Assembly: GCA_027492275.1 (NCBI GenBank)
Contig: JAPUFC010000003.1
Span: 60,536 to 124,535 of the forward strand
Reading direction: 5' to 3'
Source: Mesorhizobium sp.
Lineage (GTDB): Bacteria > Pseudomonadota > Alphaproteobacteria > Rhizobiales > Rhizobiaceae
DNA: 64,000 bases
The notes under the pieces are model-generated. The model made no database searches. It worked only from the letters and a program-made list of their open reading frames with translations, and had not been told where the DNA came from. The position numbers and the translations under genes were made by a program. This document shows, one piece after another, positions 16,382 through 25,748 of the stretch. Each line of letters begins with the position of its first letter. Positions within the stretch are counted from its first letter, which is position 1.

Positions 16382-17929
16382 ATGACTGACATCGCAAGCT
16401 TCATCAATCGCAGGCATTTCCTCCAGGCCGGCGCCGCCGGCGCCTTGGTAGCTGTGTCTCCAAGGGCGGTCTTTGCCCAGGGCAGGGGCCGTCTGCGCAT
16501 CGCATACGGCGCCATCGGTCCGAGCCGCAATCCCCTGCTGCTGTCGATCGTACCCGACTGGGACATCAATGCGCTGGTCTTCGACATGCTCGTGTTGCCC
16601 GGCGAGAACGGCGAGCCGATCCCCGGCACGGCGACGCAGGAGATCCTTCGCCCTTCGCCGGAAGTGATCCGTTTCAAGCTCAAGCCGGGACTGACGTTCT
16701 CCGACGGCGCACCGCTCACCGCCGAGGACGTGAAGTTCTCGATCGAAAGCTATCTGCGAAAGGATGTGCTCAACAACTATATGTACAACACGTGGCTTGA
16801 TCGCGTTGACGTCGTCGATGAGCTCACTGTGGACCTTGTTTCCAAGCGCCCCTATCGCGTCGCGCTCGCCAACATGGCCTACCAATCCTTTATTGTCCCC
16901 CGCACCGCCACGGATCTGCAGGAATTCGCAAAGGCGCCGGTCGGCAGCGGACCCTATGTGATCGCGGAAGCCGAGGGCTCCGATCGCATCCTGCTGAAGC
17001 CGAACCCCTCCTACAAGCGCCAGGCGGCCGGTTTCCAGGAAATCCTGTTCCGCAAGATCCCCGAAGACGCCACACGTGTGGCCGCGCTTCTGGCCGGCGA
17101 GGTGGACTTTGCGGCCTCGGTACGTGTCGAGGATATCGATGCGATCAAACGTGCGGGCAGCGATGTCGAGGATATTTCGACCGTCCGCATGATGTTCGTG
17201 CGCTTCAATCTGGGCTTGGACGGGCCATTGCGAGATGTGCGAGTGCGCAGGGCGATCAATCACGCGGTTGATCGCGAAGCACTTCAGGAGGCGTTTTTCG
17301 GTGGCCTGGGTGCGGTCGCCACGGCTCCGGTCGCCAAGGGCGCCCGCTACTGGGCCGATGGTCTGCCGCCCTATGAATATGATGTCGAGAAGGCCAAGAA
17401 ACTGCTTGCCGAGGCGGGTCAGGGCTCTGGCTTCCGGATCAAGTTCGTCACGCCGATGGGCCGCTACTATCGCGACCGCGAAATGGCGGAAGCGATCGCG
17501 GGCCAGCTTCAGGACGTCGGTATCACGGCTGAGATCGTGCCGCTGGAATGGGCAACCTATCTTCAGCAGGTCCGCACCGAACGCGAAACGACCGGCAAGA
17601 ACTACGCCCTGTCGCTCATGGCGTGGGGCAATCCGATCCTGGATGTAGACTTTGGCGTCGTCCCGTTCGATGAAGTCTCCAATGCCTGGAATGTGGGCGA
17701 CTACAAGAACCCCCGGGTGCAAGAGTTGATGGTCGCTGGTCGACAGGAGTTCGATGAGGCCAAGCTGAAGGCGAATTACGACGAGATGCAGAAACTGATC
17801 TGGGAGGATGCCCCTTGGCTCTTCCTTTTCGAGATGCCTACTGTAAACGGCATCGGCAAAGCCGTGACCGGTGCACGCCAGGGCAAGAATGAGACGATAG
17901 ACTGGGCATCGGCCCGCCCGGCAAACTGA
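16382..17929 (+). CDS. Peptide-type ABC transporter substrate-binding protein (family 5)
   Basis: 515 aa. The N-terminus NRRHFLQAGAAGALVAVSP is a twin-arginine-like signal ending near AVFAQ, so export may go through Tat. The mature part has the family 5 (DppA/OppA) layout with LKPGLTFSDGAPLTAEDVKFS near residue 100 and RVRRAINHAVDREAL near 290. It sits first in a complete importer (next: two permeases and a fused ATPase). Its substrate is expected to be the compound handled by HyuAB; it may not be a peptide. Confidence 0.9.
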   Translation: MTDIASFINRRHFLQAGAAGALVAVSPRAVFAQGRGRLRIAYGAIGPSRNPLLLSIVPDWDINALVFDMLVLPGENGEPIPGTATQEILRPSPEVIRFKLKPGLTFSDGAPLTAEDVKFSIESYLRKDVLNNYMYNTWLDRVDVVDELTVDLVSKRPYRVALANMAYQSFIVPRTATDLQEFAKAPVGSGPYVIAEAEGSDRILLKPNPSYKRQAAGFQEILFRKIPEDATRVAALLAGEVDFAASVRVEDIDAIKRAGSDVEDISTVRMMFVRFNLGLDGPLRDVRVRRAINHAVDREALQEAFFGGLGAVATAPVAKGARYWADGLPPYEYDVEKAKKLLAEAGQGSGFRIKFVTPMGRYYRDREMAEAIAGQLQDVGITAEIVPLEWATYLQQVRTERETTGKNYALSLMAWGNPILDVDFGVVPFDEVSNAWNVGDYKNPRVQELMVAGRQEFDEAKLKANYDEMQKLIWEDAPWLFLFEMPTVNGIGKAVTGARQGKNETIDWASARPAN

Positions 17930-17942
17930 GGCGGCGGGTGCG

Positions 17943-18857
17943 ATGAGGCACCTGATCGTCAGGCTTTTGCGCAGCATAATCGTGCTGTTCGGAGTCGTCG
18001 CATTCGTCTTCGTGCTGATGCGTATGGCTCCGGGCGACCCTATCACCATGATGGCGGGTCCCACCGCGGACCCGGCAACGGTCGAAAGCCTGCGCAGCTC
18101 CCTCGGCCTCGACCGCCCGCTGAGCGTACAGCTGATCATCTTCCTTGGGAATTTTGTTCGTGGCGATCTCGGCGATTCGCTGGTCTCCCAGAGCCCCGTG
18201 ATCGACCTTATCCTGCGCGCGCTGCCCCAGACGATTTATCTCAGCGCCTGCGCGCTCCTTGTTGCTATCCTGATAGCGGTGCCTGCCGGCATATGGTCGG
18301 CACTGCGCCCAGGGAGCCTCGGGGACCGGGCTGCGGAAGCGATGATCCTGGCAGCGCAGTCGTTGCCGGCATTCTGGATCAGCATCATCCTGATCTACTT
18401 TTTCGCTGTGAAACTGGGCTGGTTGCCGTCTTCCGGCAACGAGACATGGTCGGCAGTGATACTGCCGGCCTTCACGCTGTCCATCTTTCAGCTTCCGCTT
18501 CTCACCCGCACGGTGCGGAGCACGACGCTTTCGATCGCCTCGCAGGACTACGTGAAGGCCGCGTTCGCCAAAGGGCTGAGCACGCCGCGCATTCTTGGCG
18601 CCTACGTGTTCATGAACATGCTGGTGCCGATCACCACTGTCATCGCCCTTCAGGCGGGCACGATGCTGTCCGGTGCGGTCGTTACGGAAGCTGTGTTCGC
18701 TTGGCCCGGCCTTGGCACGCTGGCGATGTCGTCGTTGCTCGCGCGGGACTATCCGATGGTTCAGGCGATAGTGCTCTTTAGCGCATCGATCGTGATCCTG
18801 CTCAACATCGCGGCCGACGCGGTCAGCGTCATCCTCGATCCAAGGTTGAGGGACTGA
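17943..18857 (+). CDS. Peptide-type ABC permease (DppB-like)
   Basis: 304 aa, about six membrane helices. It has the DppB hallmarks: an N-terminal helix followed by RMAPGDPITMMAG, a large periplasmic loop with LGLDRPLSVQ, and the EAA-type loop DYVKAAFAKGLSTPRILG that contacts the ATPase. It ends 2 bp before the second permease. Confidence 0.93.
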   Translation: MRHLIVRLLRSIIVLFGVVAFVFVLMRMAPGDPITMMAGPTADPATVESLRSSLGLDRPLSVQLIIFLGNFVRGDLGDSLVSQSPVIDLILRALPQTIYLSACALLVAILIAVPAGIWSALRPGSLGDRAAEAMILAAQSLPAFWISIILIYFFAVKLGWLPSSGNETWSAVILPAFTLSIFQLPLLTRTVRSTTLSIASQDYVKAAFAKGLSTPRILGAYVFMNMLVPITTVIALQAGTMLSGAVVTEAVFAWPGLGTLAMSSLLARDYPMVQAIVLFSASIVILLNIAADAVSVILDPRLRD

Positions 18858-18859
18858 GG

Positions 18860-19735
18860 ATGGCGGCCAGCGAAACGTTTCCAACAGTTCGTCCGTCCCG
18901 TTACAACCGGCGGCTTCTCGTTGCGAGCATCATGCTGACGGCCCTCGCGGCGGTGGCGGCGCTCGCTCCATACATGACGCCGTTTGATCCCCTTCAGCAG
19001 CATCTGCGCTTCCGGCTGCTTCCGCCTGGCTCGACCTTCTCCGACGGCAGGATTTTCCTGCTTGGAACCGACCAGTTCGGCCGTGACGCCTTCTCCAGGC
19101 TTCTCGTCGGCGCGCGCGTTCCCCTGCTCGTTGCCACGAGCGGGGCGGTGTTGGGCGGGGCAATCGGTCTCTTCATCGGTGTCATCGCCGGTTATTTCGG
19201 AGGGTGGGTAGACACGGTCATCGGCATAGCGATCGACGCGCAGCTGTCGTTGCCCTTCGTGCTGGTCGGCATGATGGTTGTGGTTCTGTTCGGCGCGAAT
19301 GCGGTCAACATCATCCTCGCCTTCACCCTGCTCTCCTGGCCGATCTTTGCCCGCATCGCCCGGGATGTTTCCAGGCTTGCGGCGCGCAGGCAGTTCGTCG
19401 AGGCCAGCGCGCTTGGCGGCGGCACCCACTGGTGGATCATCACGCGCCATATCGTGCCGGCGGCGCTGCCGCGCATCATCGTCGTAGCGTCGATCCAGCT
19501 CGCCTATTTCGTGGTCTCCGAGTCCGCCTTCGGCTTTTTCGGTCTCGGCGTGCCGCCTCCCCAGCCAACCTGGGGCAACATGCTGGCCGACTCGCGCAGC
19601 TACATCGCCCAAGCCTGGTGGCTGGGCGTGTTCCCAGGCATTGCGATCGCCCTGATCGCGTTTTCCGCGAACCTGCTGGCGAACGGACTCAACGAGGTGC
19701 TGGATGCAGCAGGTACGAGAAAGGGCCTGTTGTGA
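18860..19735 (+). CDS. Peptide-type ABC permease (DppC-like)
   Basis: 291 aa. The N-terminal helix is followed by MTPFDPLQQHLRFRLLPPGS and LGTDQFGRDAFSRLLVGARV, the standard DppC entry. The EAA loop (RQFVEASALGGGTHWWI) and the C-terminal PPPQPTWGNML motif are present. It pairs with the preceding permease, and its stop overlaps the GTG start of the ATPase gene (GTGA). Confidence 0.93.
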   Translation: MAASETFPTVRPSRYNRRLLVASIMLTALAAVAALAPYMTPFDPLQQHLRFRLLPPGSTFSDGRIFLLGTDQFGRDAFSRLLVGARVPLLVATSGAVLGGAIGLFIGVIAGYFGGWVDTVIGIAIDAQLSLPFVLVGMMVVVLFGANAVNIILAFTLLSWPIFARIARDVSRLAARRQFVEASALGGGTHWWIITRHIVPAALPRIIVVASIQLAYFVVSESAFGFFGLGVPPPQPTWGNMLADSRSYIAQAWWLGVFPGIAIALIAFSANLLANGLNEVLDAAGTRKGLL

Positions 19736-21597
19736 ACGCGCCCGTACCGGTCCTCGATACCGGCTCTTTGCCGCACGATGCAGGTGGTGGCGGGCGTAGC
19801 GCTCCACTGCTGTCAGTGTCCCGACTGTCCGCCGCCTTCCAGGCAAGGCGGGTCGAGACTCCGGTGCTGCACGAGATCAGCTTCGATGTGGGAGAACGCG
19901 AGACCGTCGCGCTTGTCGGCGAATCAGGATCTGGCAAGAGCGTGACGGCCCTGTCGATCATGCGCCTCCTGCGTAACGTTCGGTATGGCGGCCGCATTCA
20001 GTTCGACGGCCGCGACCTCCTGTCCGCTCCCCCGTCGGAGATGGCGCGCCTGCGTGGCCGGCGGATCGCGATGATCTTTCAGGACCCGGTGATGTCGCTG
20101 CATCCTACCATGACGGTGGGCAAGCAGATCGGCGACGTCCTGAAACGGCATCGCGGACTGTCGGGGCGAGATTTGCGCGCGGAAGCTCTTCGCCATCTCG
20201 ACATGGTCCGCATTGCCAATGCGGCGACCCGCTACGACGCCTATCCGCATCAGCTGTCCGGCGGGATGTGCCAGCGCGTGATGATCGCCACTGCGCTGGC
20301 GTGCCGTCCGCAACTGCTGATCGCGGATGAGCCGACCACGGCGCTCGACGTGACCGTCCAGGCCGAGATCCTCGACCTGCTGCGCGAACTGAAGGCGCAG
20401 ACCGGCATGGCGACGCTTTTCGTCACCCACGACATGGGCGTGGTCGCCGAGCTTGCCGACCGTGCCGTTGTCATGCGCCACGGCAGAGTCGTCGAAGAGG
20501 GCTCATCGAGACGAGTGCTGACCGAGCCGGCGCAGGCCTACACGCAGGATCTGCTCGCCAGCGTGCCCCGCCTCGGGTCGTTGAAGGGCACGGACAGGCC
20601 CCAGCGCTTCCCGGTCGGTGGAGATGAAGTCGCTTCCCAGACGCAACCGGCGGCGACGCCGGTGCCGTCGCTCGAGACCGTGCTCAGCGTGCGCGGCCTC
20701 AGCGTGCGTTTCGGAGTGCGGTCGGGGCTGTTCGGCCGCGTGACGCATAATGTGCATGCCGTCGAGAACGTCTCCTTCGACATCAGGAAGGGGGAAACGC
20801 TCGGGCTGGTGGGCGAGTCCGGGAGCGGCAAGTCAACGACCGGTCGCGCGATCCTGCGCCTCGTCAACCCATTCGCCGGCGAGGTGTGGCTGAACGGCAA
20901 GGAGGTTTCCAGGCTCGACGGTGCCGATTTGCGTTCGGCGCGCATGGCGGCGCAGATGATCTTCCAGGATCCCGTCGCCAGCCTCAATCCCCAGAAGCGG
21001 ATACGCGACTCCATCAGCGAGCCCCTCCGCGCTTGGGGGCGCTCTGACGGTGTGGATGTCCGTGTCGACGACCTGCTGCAGCGCGTCGGGCTGCACGCCT
21101 CGATGGGTGACAGGCTCCCGCATGAATTTTCCGGCGGACAAAGGCAGCGCATATGCATCGCGCGCGCACTGGCGCTCAGCCCTCGCCTGATCGTCGCCGA
21201 CGAGGCGGTGTCGGCGCTCGATGTGTCCGTGAAGGCACGTATCTGCAATCTCGTCATCGACCTACAGAGAGAGTTCGGGCTTGCCTGCCTTTTCATCTCG
21301 CATGACATGGCTGTCGTAGAGCGGCTGAGCGATCGGGTCGCGGTGATGCGCTTCGGCGAGATCGTCGAGATCGGTCCGCGGCGCGCCATCTTCGAGACGC
21401 CCCGGCACCCTTACACCCAGGCGCTGCTGGCAGCGGTGCCAAATCCCGATCCGAACGCGGCGCGCAATCCGGTCGCCGCGAACCCGCTACCGCCCGGGAC
21501 CGCACTGCGCCCCGTGGGAACCCCGGCGACGACCAGGGCCTACCGGGAAGTTTCCCCCGGCCATCTCGTCCTCGAAGACGGAACATCCTCCACATAA
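19732..21597 (+). CDS. Fused dual ABC ATPase (DppD-DppF type)
   Basis: 621 aa with two complete nucleotide-binding domains. Domain 1 has [10 protein letters not shown], signature LSGGMCQR and Walker B LLIADEPT. Domain 2 has [18 protein letters not shown] and [12 protein letters not shown], where Ala replaces the usual Pro, as in many oligopeptide ATPases. Separate DppD and DppF proteins are the classical arrangement; fusions such as YejF are also known. A longer upstream frame into the permease gene is a shadow, and GTG 19732 overlaps the permease stop. Confidence 0.92.
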   Translation: MNAPVPVLDTGSLPHDAGGGGRSAPLLSVSRLSAAFQARRVETPVLHEISFDVGERETVALVGESGSGKSVTALSIMRLLRNVRYGGRIQFDGRDLLSAPPSEMARLRGRRIAMIFQDPVMSLHPTMTVGKQIGDVLKRHRGLSGRDLRAEALRHLDMVRIANAATRYDAYPHQLSGGMCQRVMIATALACRPQLLIADEPTTALDVTVQAEILDLLRELKAQTGMATLFVTHDMGVVAELADRAVVMRHGRVVEEGSSRRVLTEPAQAYTQDLLASVPRLGSLKGTDRPQRFPVGGDEVASQTQPAATPVPSLETVLSVRGLSVRFGVRSGLFGRVTHNVHAVENVSFDIRKGETLGLVGESGSGKSTTGRAILRLVNPFAGEVWLNGKEVSRLDGADLRSARMAAQMIFQDPVASLNPQKRIRDSISEPLRAWGRSDGVDVRVDDLLQRVGLHASMGDRLPHEFSGGQRQRICIARALALSPRLIVADEAVSALDVSVKARICNLVIDLQREFGLACLFISHDMAVVERLSDRVAVMRFGEIVEIGPRRAIFETPRHPYTQALLAAVPNPDPNAARNPVAANPLPPGTALRPVGTPATTRAYREVSPGHLVLEDGTSST

Positions 21598-21619
21598 TCT
21601 GCCTCCCGAAAGGAAAGTC

Positions 21620-21985
21620 ATGTCCATCAACGCGATGAAGTACGCCGAATTGAAACCGGTGTTCCTCGAGAAGTATTCGCCGCCCGAGACGCTCGTGTCG
21701 GGCAATCCCAAGCAGCTTCTGGAAACCTACTTCGTCGACCCGACCAATCGCTTCAGGAGCGTCATCTGGGAAGGGCTCGAAACCGGCTCTTACCGCCTCA
21801 CCTATCCCGCGAACAAGCACGAGTTTATCCATCTCTTGGCAGGCCGTGTGAAAGTGCATTCGCAGGACGGCACCGTTATCGAGCTCGTCGCCGGAGACAG
21901 TTGCGTCATACCCGGAGGCTTCGACGGCATCTTCGAGATCGTGGAGCCGGCCAAGAAGCACGCTGTGATCGTCGAAGGGCTCTAA
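21620..21985 (+). CDS. Small cupin-domain protein
   Basis: 121 aa behind GAAAGGAAAG. It is a single cupin barrel: GSYRLTYPANKHEFIHLLAGRVKVHSQDG, then AGDSCVIPGGFDG, fitting the short DUF861-like cupins. Only one His lies in the first metal motif region (KHEFIHLLAG), so metal binding is uncertain. In catabolic operons such proteins are often ligand sensors, isomerases or lyases. It lies 35 bp before the kinase gene and 22 bp after the ATPase, so it is in the same operon. Confidence 0.82.
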   Translation: MSINAMKYAELKPVFLEKYSPPETLVSGNPKQLLETYFVDPTNRFRSVIWEGLETGSYRLTYPANKHEFIHLLAGRVKVHSQDGTVIELVAGDSCVIPGGFDGIFEIVEPAKKHAVIVEGL

Positions 21986-22020
21986 GACCTTCGAGTGGAT
22001 GTCAGGTCAGGACCACGCAG

Positions 22021-23733
22021 ATGAAGAAACTTATCAATGAGCCGCTCTCCGTGGTTCGCGAGCTTCTTGAAGGAACGGTCGCCGGCGCGCCAGGCCTGGC
22101 GGTTCTCGATAACGAAAATGTCGTGGTCCGCTACCCGCTACCCGCTCCGGCCGAGCGAAGGGTCGCCGTCATCTCCGGCGGCGGCAGCGGACACGAGCCC
22201 GCCCATGCGGGCTATGTCGGTTTCGGAATGCTGACTGCGGCGGCCGCCGGCGACGTCTTCACCTCGCCGTCCAGCGATGCCGTCCTTGCGGCGATCCGAG
22301 CTTGCGCGGGGCCCGCTGGCGTCGTCCTCATCGTGAAGAACTACACAGGCGACCGCCTCAACTTCGGCCTTGCCGCAGAAATCGCGCGTGCCGAAGGCAT
22401 TCCCGTCGAAGTCGTCGTCGTCGCGGACGATGTCTCCCTTTCCGGAACCGTAGCGCGAGAACGTCGGCGCGGCATCGCCGGAACCATCCTTGTGCACAAG
22501 GTCGCGGGCGCGGCTGCTGCGCGCGGCGACGTGCTGGCGGAGGTTGCACGGCTGGCTCGAGCGGCGGCGGCGGGCGTGGGATCGATGGGCGTGGCGCTGC
22601 AATCCTGTACCCTTCCATCGGCAAGCCGCCCGAATTTTGCCCTTGGCGACTCCGACATGGAGCTTGGCCTCGGCATTCATGGCGAGCCTGGCGTCCGCCG
22701 CGTCCCGGTGGAGCCGGCGGACAAGATCGTCGCTACGTTGCTGGACGCCATCATCGGCGATCTTGGCCTCAAGCAAGGGAATCGGATCGCGCTGCTCGTC
22801 AATGGGCTCGGTGGCACGTCGCCGATGGAGCTAGCCATCCTGAACCGGTCCGCGCTGAATGACCTTGCCAAACGCGGGCTGAAAGTGGAACGCGTCTGGT
22901 CCGGCACGCTGCTCTCGGCGCTCGATATGCAGGGCGCATCCCTGTCTCTCATGGCATTGGACAATTCCACCCTCGCGCTGATCGATGCTCCCACCGACGC
23001 TCCGGCCTGGCCGGGCGAAGGGCGACTGAACCCGTATACGGCGACAGCCACCCCGCCATCCGCCCCGACAGAGAAGCGCCAAGCCATCGATGAGGGCGCC
23101 ACCCAGCGGTCGGCTGCGCTGCGCGCTCTGACCCGCTCAGTTTCCGCAGCGCTGCTAGCGAGTGAAGCCGAGCTGACCGATCTCGATGCGCGAGCCGGAG
23201 ACGGCGACCTCGGTATGTCCATGTCGCGCGCCGCGCGCGCCATAGACGCCATGCCGGACGATGACTGGACCACCCCGGCGCATGGCCTGTCGGCCATGGC
23301 AGGCGTTCTTCGTCGTGCGATTGGAGGAAGTTCCGGGCCGCTTTATGCCACGGCGCTGTTGCGGGCCGGGCGTAGCCTCGACGGACGCGAAATGTCCACC
23401 GGTGCGCTTTCTGAAGCTTTCACAGCCGGGGTGGAGGCCATCCTGGAACTTGGGGGTGCCCGCCCCGGCGACCGAACCATGGTCGATGCTCTCGCGCCAG
23501 CCGCTGAAGCCTTCCGAAAAGTCGCAGAGGACGGCGGAGCCGCCGCTACGGCTGTTGCTGCCGCGGCTGCGGCGGCTCGTAAGGGCACGGAGATGACAAG
23601 GAACATGCACCCCCGCCTCGGCCGAGCGAGCTATCTCGGCGAACGAGCTATAGGCGTTCCAGATGGTGGTGCCGTGGCGGTTGCCATCTGGCTGGAGGCT
23701 TTGGCGCAGTCAACAGGGGACCCGCGCGCCTGA
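22021..23733 (+). CDS. Two-domain dihydroxyacetone-type kinase (DhaK-DhaL fusion)
   Basis: 570 aa from ATG 22021. The DhaK part (about 1-330) has SGGGSGHEPAHAGYVG, the sugar-binding loop, and NYTGDRLNFGLA. The DhaL part (about 365-570) has DARAGDGDLGMSMSRA, which holds ATP through Mg, and GGSSGPLYATALL. Fused enzymes use ATP directly on dihydroxyacetone or related short ketoses such as erythrulose. A linker rich in Ala/Pro separates the domains. It closes the operon that starts at hyuA, an unusual partner for a hydantoinase; the true substrate is probably the C3/C4 fragment released upstream. Confidence 0.9.
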   Translation: MKKLINEPLSVVRELLEGTVAGAPGLAVLDNENVVVRYPLPAPAERRVAVISGGGSGHEPAHAGYVGFGMLTAAAAGDVFTSPSSDAVLAAIRACAGPAGVVLIVKNYTGDRLNFGLAAEIARAEGIPVEVVVVADDVSLSGTVARERRRGIAGTILVHKVAGAAAARGDVLAEVARLARAAAAGVGSMGVALQSCTLPSASRPNFALGDSDMELGLGIHGEPGVRRVPVEPADKIVATLLDAIIGDLGLKQGNRIALLVNGLGGTSPMELAILNRSALNDLAKRGLKVERVWSGTLLSALDMQGASLSLMALDNSTLALIDAPTDAPAWPGEGRLNPYTATATPPSAPTEKRQAIDEGATQRSAALRALTRSVSAALLASEAELTDLDARAGDGDLGMSMSRAARAIDAMPDDDWTTPAHGLSAMAGVLRRAIGGSSGPLYATALLRAGRSLDGREMSTGALSEAFTAGVEAILELGGARPGDRTMVDALAPAAEAFRKVAEDGGAAATAVAAAAAAARKGTEMTRNMHPRLGRASYLGERAIGVPDGGAVAVAIWLEALAQSTGDPRA

Positions 23734-23891
23734 AAATCTCCGCGCCACGAACGCATTTTTTCAAGAGCTATCTAACCTAAGAAATCAGATCGCTGGTTGG
23801 ACGAGGTCGAGAATAGCTCAATCCCATGAAATTGAGCGTGGGTGTCGGTTGGACAACTTAGGCGATTGAAATCATTGTTAAAGCACTACAA
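23734..23891. promoter_or_regulatory. Right-end island DNA with GGTTGGAC arm-like words
   Basis: GGTTGGAC occurs at 23795-23802 and GGTTGGACA at 23847-23855, the same word found as an inverted pair inside attL (172-180 and 191-199). All copies are 36-97 bp inside the two att cores. A 7-bp inverted repeat GAGCTAT/ATAGCTC spans 23765-23819. These look like integrase or excisionase sites. Confidence 0.5.
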
Positions 23892-23908
23892 CCCGTGGGC
23901 GTACCAAT
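23892..23908 (+). repeat. attR-like copy of the tRNA-Glu 3' end
   Basis: CCCGTGGGCGTACCAAT is identical to 112-128. It is not part of a tRNA here, as the upstream bases do not fold into one, which marks it as the displaced right end of an integrated element. Confidence 0.85.
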
Positions 23909-24023
23909 TCTTGCAAGAAGACAAGGGCCGGCGTCTGTTCCTTCGCAGACGGGGACCGACGATCGCCATTGACGACGTTCAGGGCGTGGACGTTGCCCGC
24001 ACGCCCCTGAAACGGCCATGGTC

Positions 24024-25256
24024 TCACGAAGGCGCGAGGGGGCTGCCAAAAGCCCCGTCCGCGTTCAGTGCGTCGATTTCGGCATCGCCGATGCCCAACT
24101 CCGACAGAATGGCGTCGCGGTGTTCATCCAGTTTCGGCGGCTGGCACCGGACGACAGACGGCGTCGAGCCAAGCCGGAACGGACTGGAGACGGCATTCAC
24201 CGTTTCTTCGCGATACCGAAACGATGTGAGGCCGCCGGAGATGGAGAGCTGCTCATGATCGGCCGCGTCGCCGACCGAGTTTACCTTCGCGACGTTGACC
24301 TTGACACGGCCGAGGCGTGAAATCACGTCCGCGCTGGACATTCTTCGTGTCACGGCCGAGATCGCCTCGATGACCTCTTCGCGCCTGGTCTGGCGGTCGC
24401 GCACCGTCGCGTATTCCGCCCGTGCCAGGGTCTCGGGATCGAGTGCGTTGGCGCAACGCCGCCACATCCCATCGCTTGGCGCGATGATGACGACCTGGCC
24501 GTCAGCCGTGGGGAAAACCTGGTTGGGCACGCTCAAATGGTTCGCGGTGCCCATGGGCTTGCGCACGACGCCGTCGATCCAGTACTCGGAGTAGAAATAG
24601 TTCATGAGGTGCGCGGAGCTGAGCAGCAGCGAGGTCTCCACGCGCTGGCCCTCTCCCGTGCGCTCGCGGTGCAACAGGGCGGCGAGGATGGCGCTGACCA
24701 GCGCCATCGAACCATGCAGATCGATGACCGCGGACCCGACCCGCACCGGCGGGCGACCGGGCTCTCCGGTCAGGCTCATCAGCCCGCTGTGAGCCTGCAG
24801 GGCAAGGTCGTTGGCGCCGAAGTCGGCCAGCGGCCCGCTTGGACCGTAGGCGAAGAACTCGCCGAAGACGAGGCCTGGATTGTCGGCCGCGAGATCGTCG
24901 AGATCGAGACCCCAGCGCTTCATCGTGCCGGGGCGGAAGTTGTGGATCACGACGTCGGCGCCCACCATCAGGCGACGGGCGACGGAGCGCCCGGCAGCGG
25001 TCTGCAGGTCCAGCGCGATCGATCGCTTGTTGCGGTTCAGCGCCAGAAAGGACGGACTGACCCCGAGGCGCGGATCGGTGCCTTCGGTCAGGCCAAGCTG
25101 GCGCGCCTCGTCGCCGCCGTCGGGGTTCTCGACCTTGACCACGTCCGCGCCGAGATCGCCCAGCACCTGCGCGGCCGCCGGGCCGGCAAAGACGCGGGAG
25201 AAGTCGACGACCCTGATGCCGGTGAGGACACCCTTCGTGCTGCTGTCCTTCGTCAT
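24024..25256 (-). CDS. CaiB/BaiF family CoA-transferase
   Basis: 410 aa. It has the type III CoA-transferase start GIRVVDFSRVFAGPAAAQVLG and VKVENPDGGDEAR, then NRNKRSIALDLQTAAG. The catalytic Asp expected near residue 170 is in FGANDLALQAHSGLM. It moves CoA between carboxylic acids in the cytoplasm. The gene is last in an operon behind two MaoC-type proteins (28-bp gap), suggesting activation of an acid followed by hydration or dehydration of its enoyl-CoA. It is the first chromosomal gene right of the island. Confidence 0.92.
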   Translation of the reverse strand: MTKDSSTKGVLTGIRVVDFSRVFAGPAAAQVLGDLGADVVKVENPDGGDEARQLGLTEGTDPRLGVSPSFLALNRNKRSIALDLQTAAGRSVARRLMVGADVVIHNFRPGTMKRWGLDLDDLAADNPGLVFGEFFAYGPSGPLADFGANDLALQAHSGLMSLTGEPGRPPVRVGSAVIDLHGSMALVSAILAALLHRERTGEGQRVETSLLLSSAHLMNYFYSEYWIDGVVRKPMGTANHLSVPNQVFPTADGQVVIIAPSDGMWRRCANALDPETLARAEYATVRDRQTRREEVIEAISAVTRRMSSADVISRLGRVKVNVAKVNSVGDAADHEQLSISGGLTSFRYREETVNAVSSPFRLGSTPSVVRCQPPKLDEHRDAILSELGIGDAEIDALNADGAFGSPLAPS

Positions 25257-25283
25257 GTCCGGTCCTGCCTGCTGTGCCCGAAA

Positions 25284-25748
25284 TCAAGCCGGCGCGTGGA
25301 TGAGCGCGTCGCCGACGGTCAGCTTCTTGCCGGTATCGTCCTCGCACCAAACGTCGAAGAGATAGCCGAAGCCGCCATCCGCCTGCGCTGTCCTGGCCGT
25401 CAGTCGCGCGACCGCGATCACAACCTGGTCCTCGTAGATCGGCGCGATATACTTGGTCTTCAGCCGGCCCTTCTCGGCGAGGCTGGGGCCGAAGGCGTCG
25501 AAGAAGAGGCCGAGGATCCAGTTGGTCGAGATCATCCCGTCGGCGATGATCGCCGGCAGGCCCTGCTTGCGGGCATAGTCGTCGTCGTCGTGAATGGTCG
25601 GGGGCTGGGTGTGGATGCGGCCGTCGTCGGCCGCCACCGTCGGCTGCACGTCCACATACCATCGCATCCGCTCCCGGGTCATCGGACGCGGCGCGCTGCG
25701 CAGCTCCGCCCCGATCTCCAGCGCCATCAGCGGCGCGCGCGGGCTCAC
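25284..25748 (-). CDS. MaoC-like hot-dog protein (probable hydratase/dehydratase half)
   Basis: 154 aa. The MaoC-type core is visible in DGMISTNWILGLFFDAFGP, then YIAPIYEDQVVIAVARLTAR and FDVWCEDDTGKKLTVGDALI. It overlaps the upstream MaoC gene by 4 bp, so the two probably form a heteromeric hydratase, as split MaoC pairs do. The classical D...H catalytic dyad is not obvious here, so activity may reside mainly in the partner or be altered. Confidence 0.75.
   Translation of the reverse strand: MSPRAPLMALEIGAELRSAPRPMTRERMRWYVDVQPTVAADDGRIHTQPPTIHDDDDYARKQGLPAIIADGMISTNWILGLFFDAFGPSLAEKGRLKTKYIAPIYEDQVVIAVARLTARTAQADGGFGYLFDVWCEDDTGKKLTVGDALIHAPA

Larger units (their letters stand above)
112..23908. 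mobile_element. tRNA-Glu genomic island (about 23.8 kb) carrying defence and catabolic cargo
   Basis: Exact 17-bp direct repeats at 112-128 and 23892-23908 bound the segment, and the left copy is the 3' end of the tRNA-Glu gene. Inside are a complete tyrosine integrase (5825-6883), a serine resolvase, a HUH-type protein and other element-type small genes, plus a putative defence operon and a LysR/hydantoinase/ABC operon. Integration at a tRNA 3' end that rebuilds the tRNA is the known habit of such integrases. The integrase lies 5.7 kb from the left end rather than next to it, so the island may be composite or built by successive insertions. Confidence 0.75.

Noticed and set aside
24040..24057. 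Hairpin GGGGCT-gccaaa-AGCCCC
   Set aside because: It lies inside the 3' end of the CoA-transferase coding region and has no T run, so it is not a terminator.
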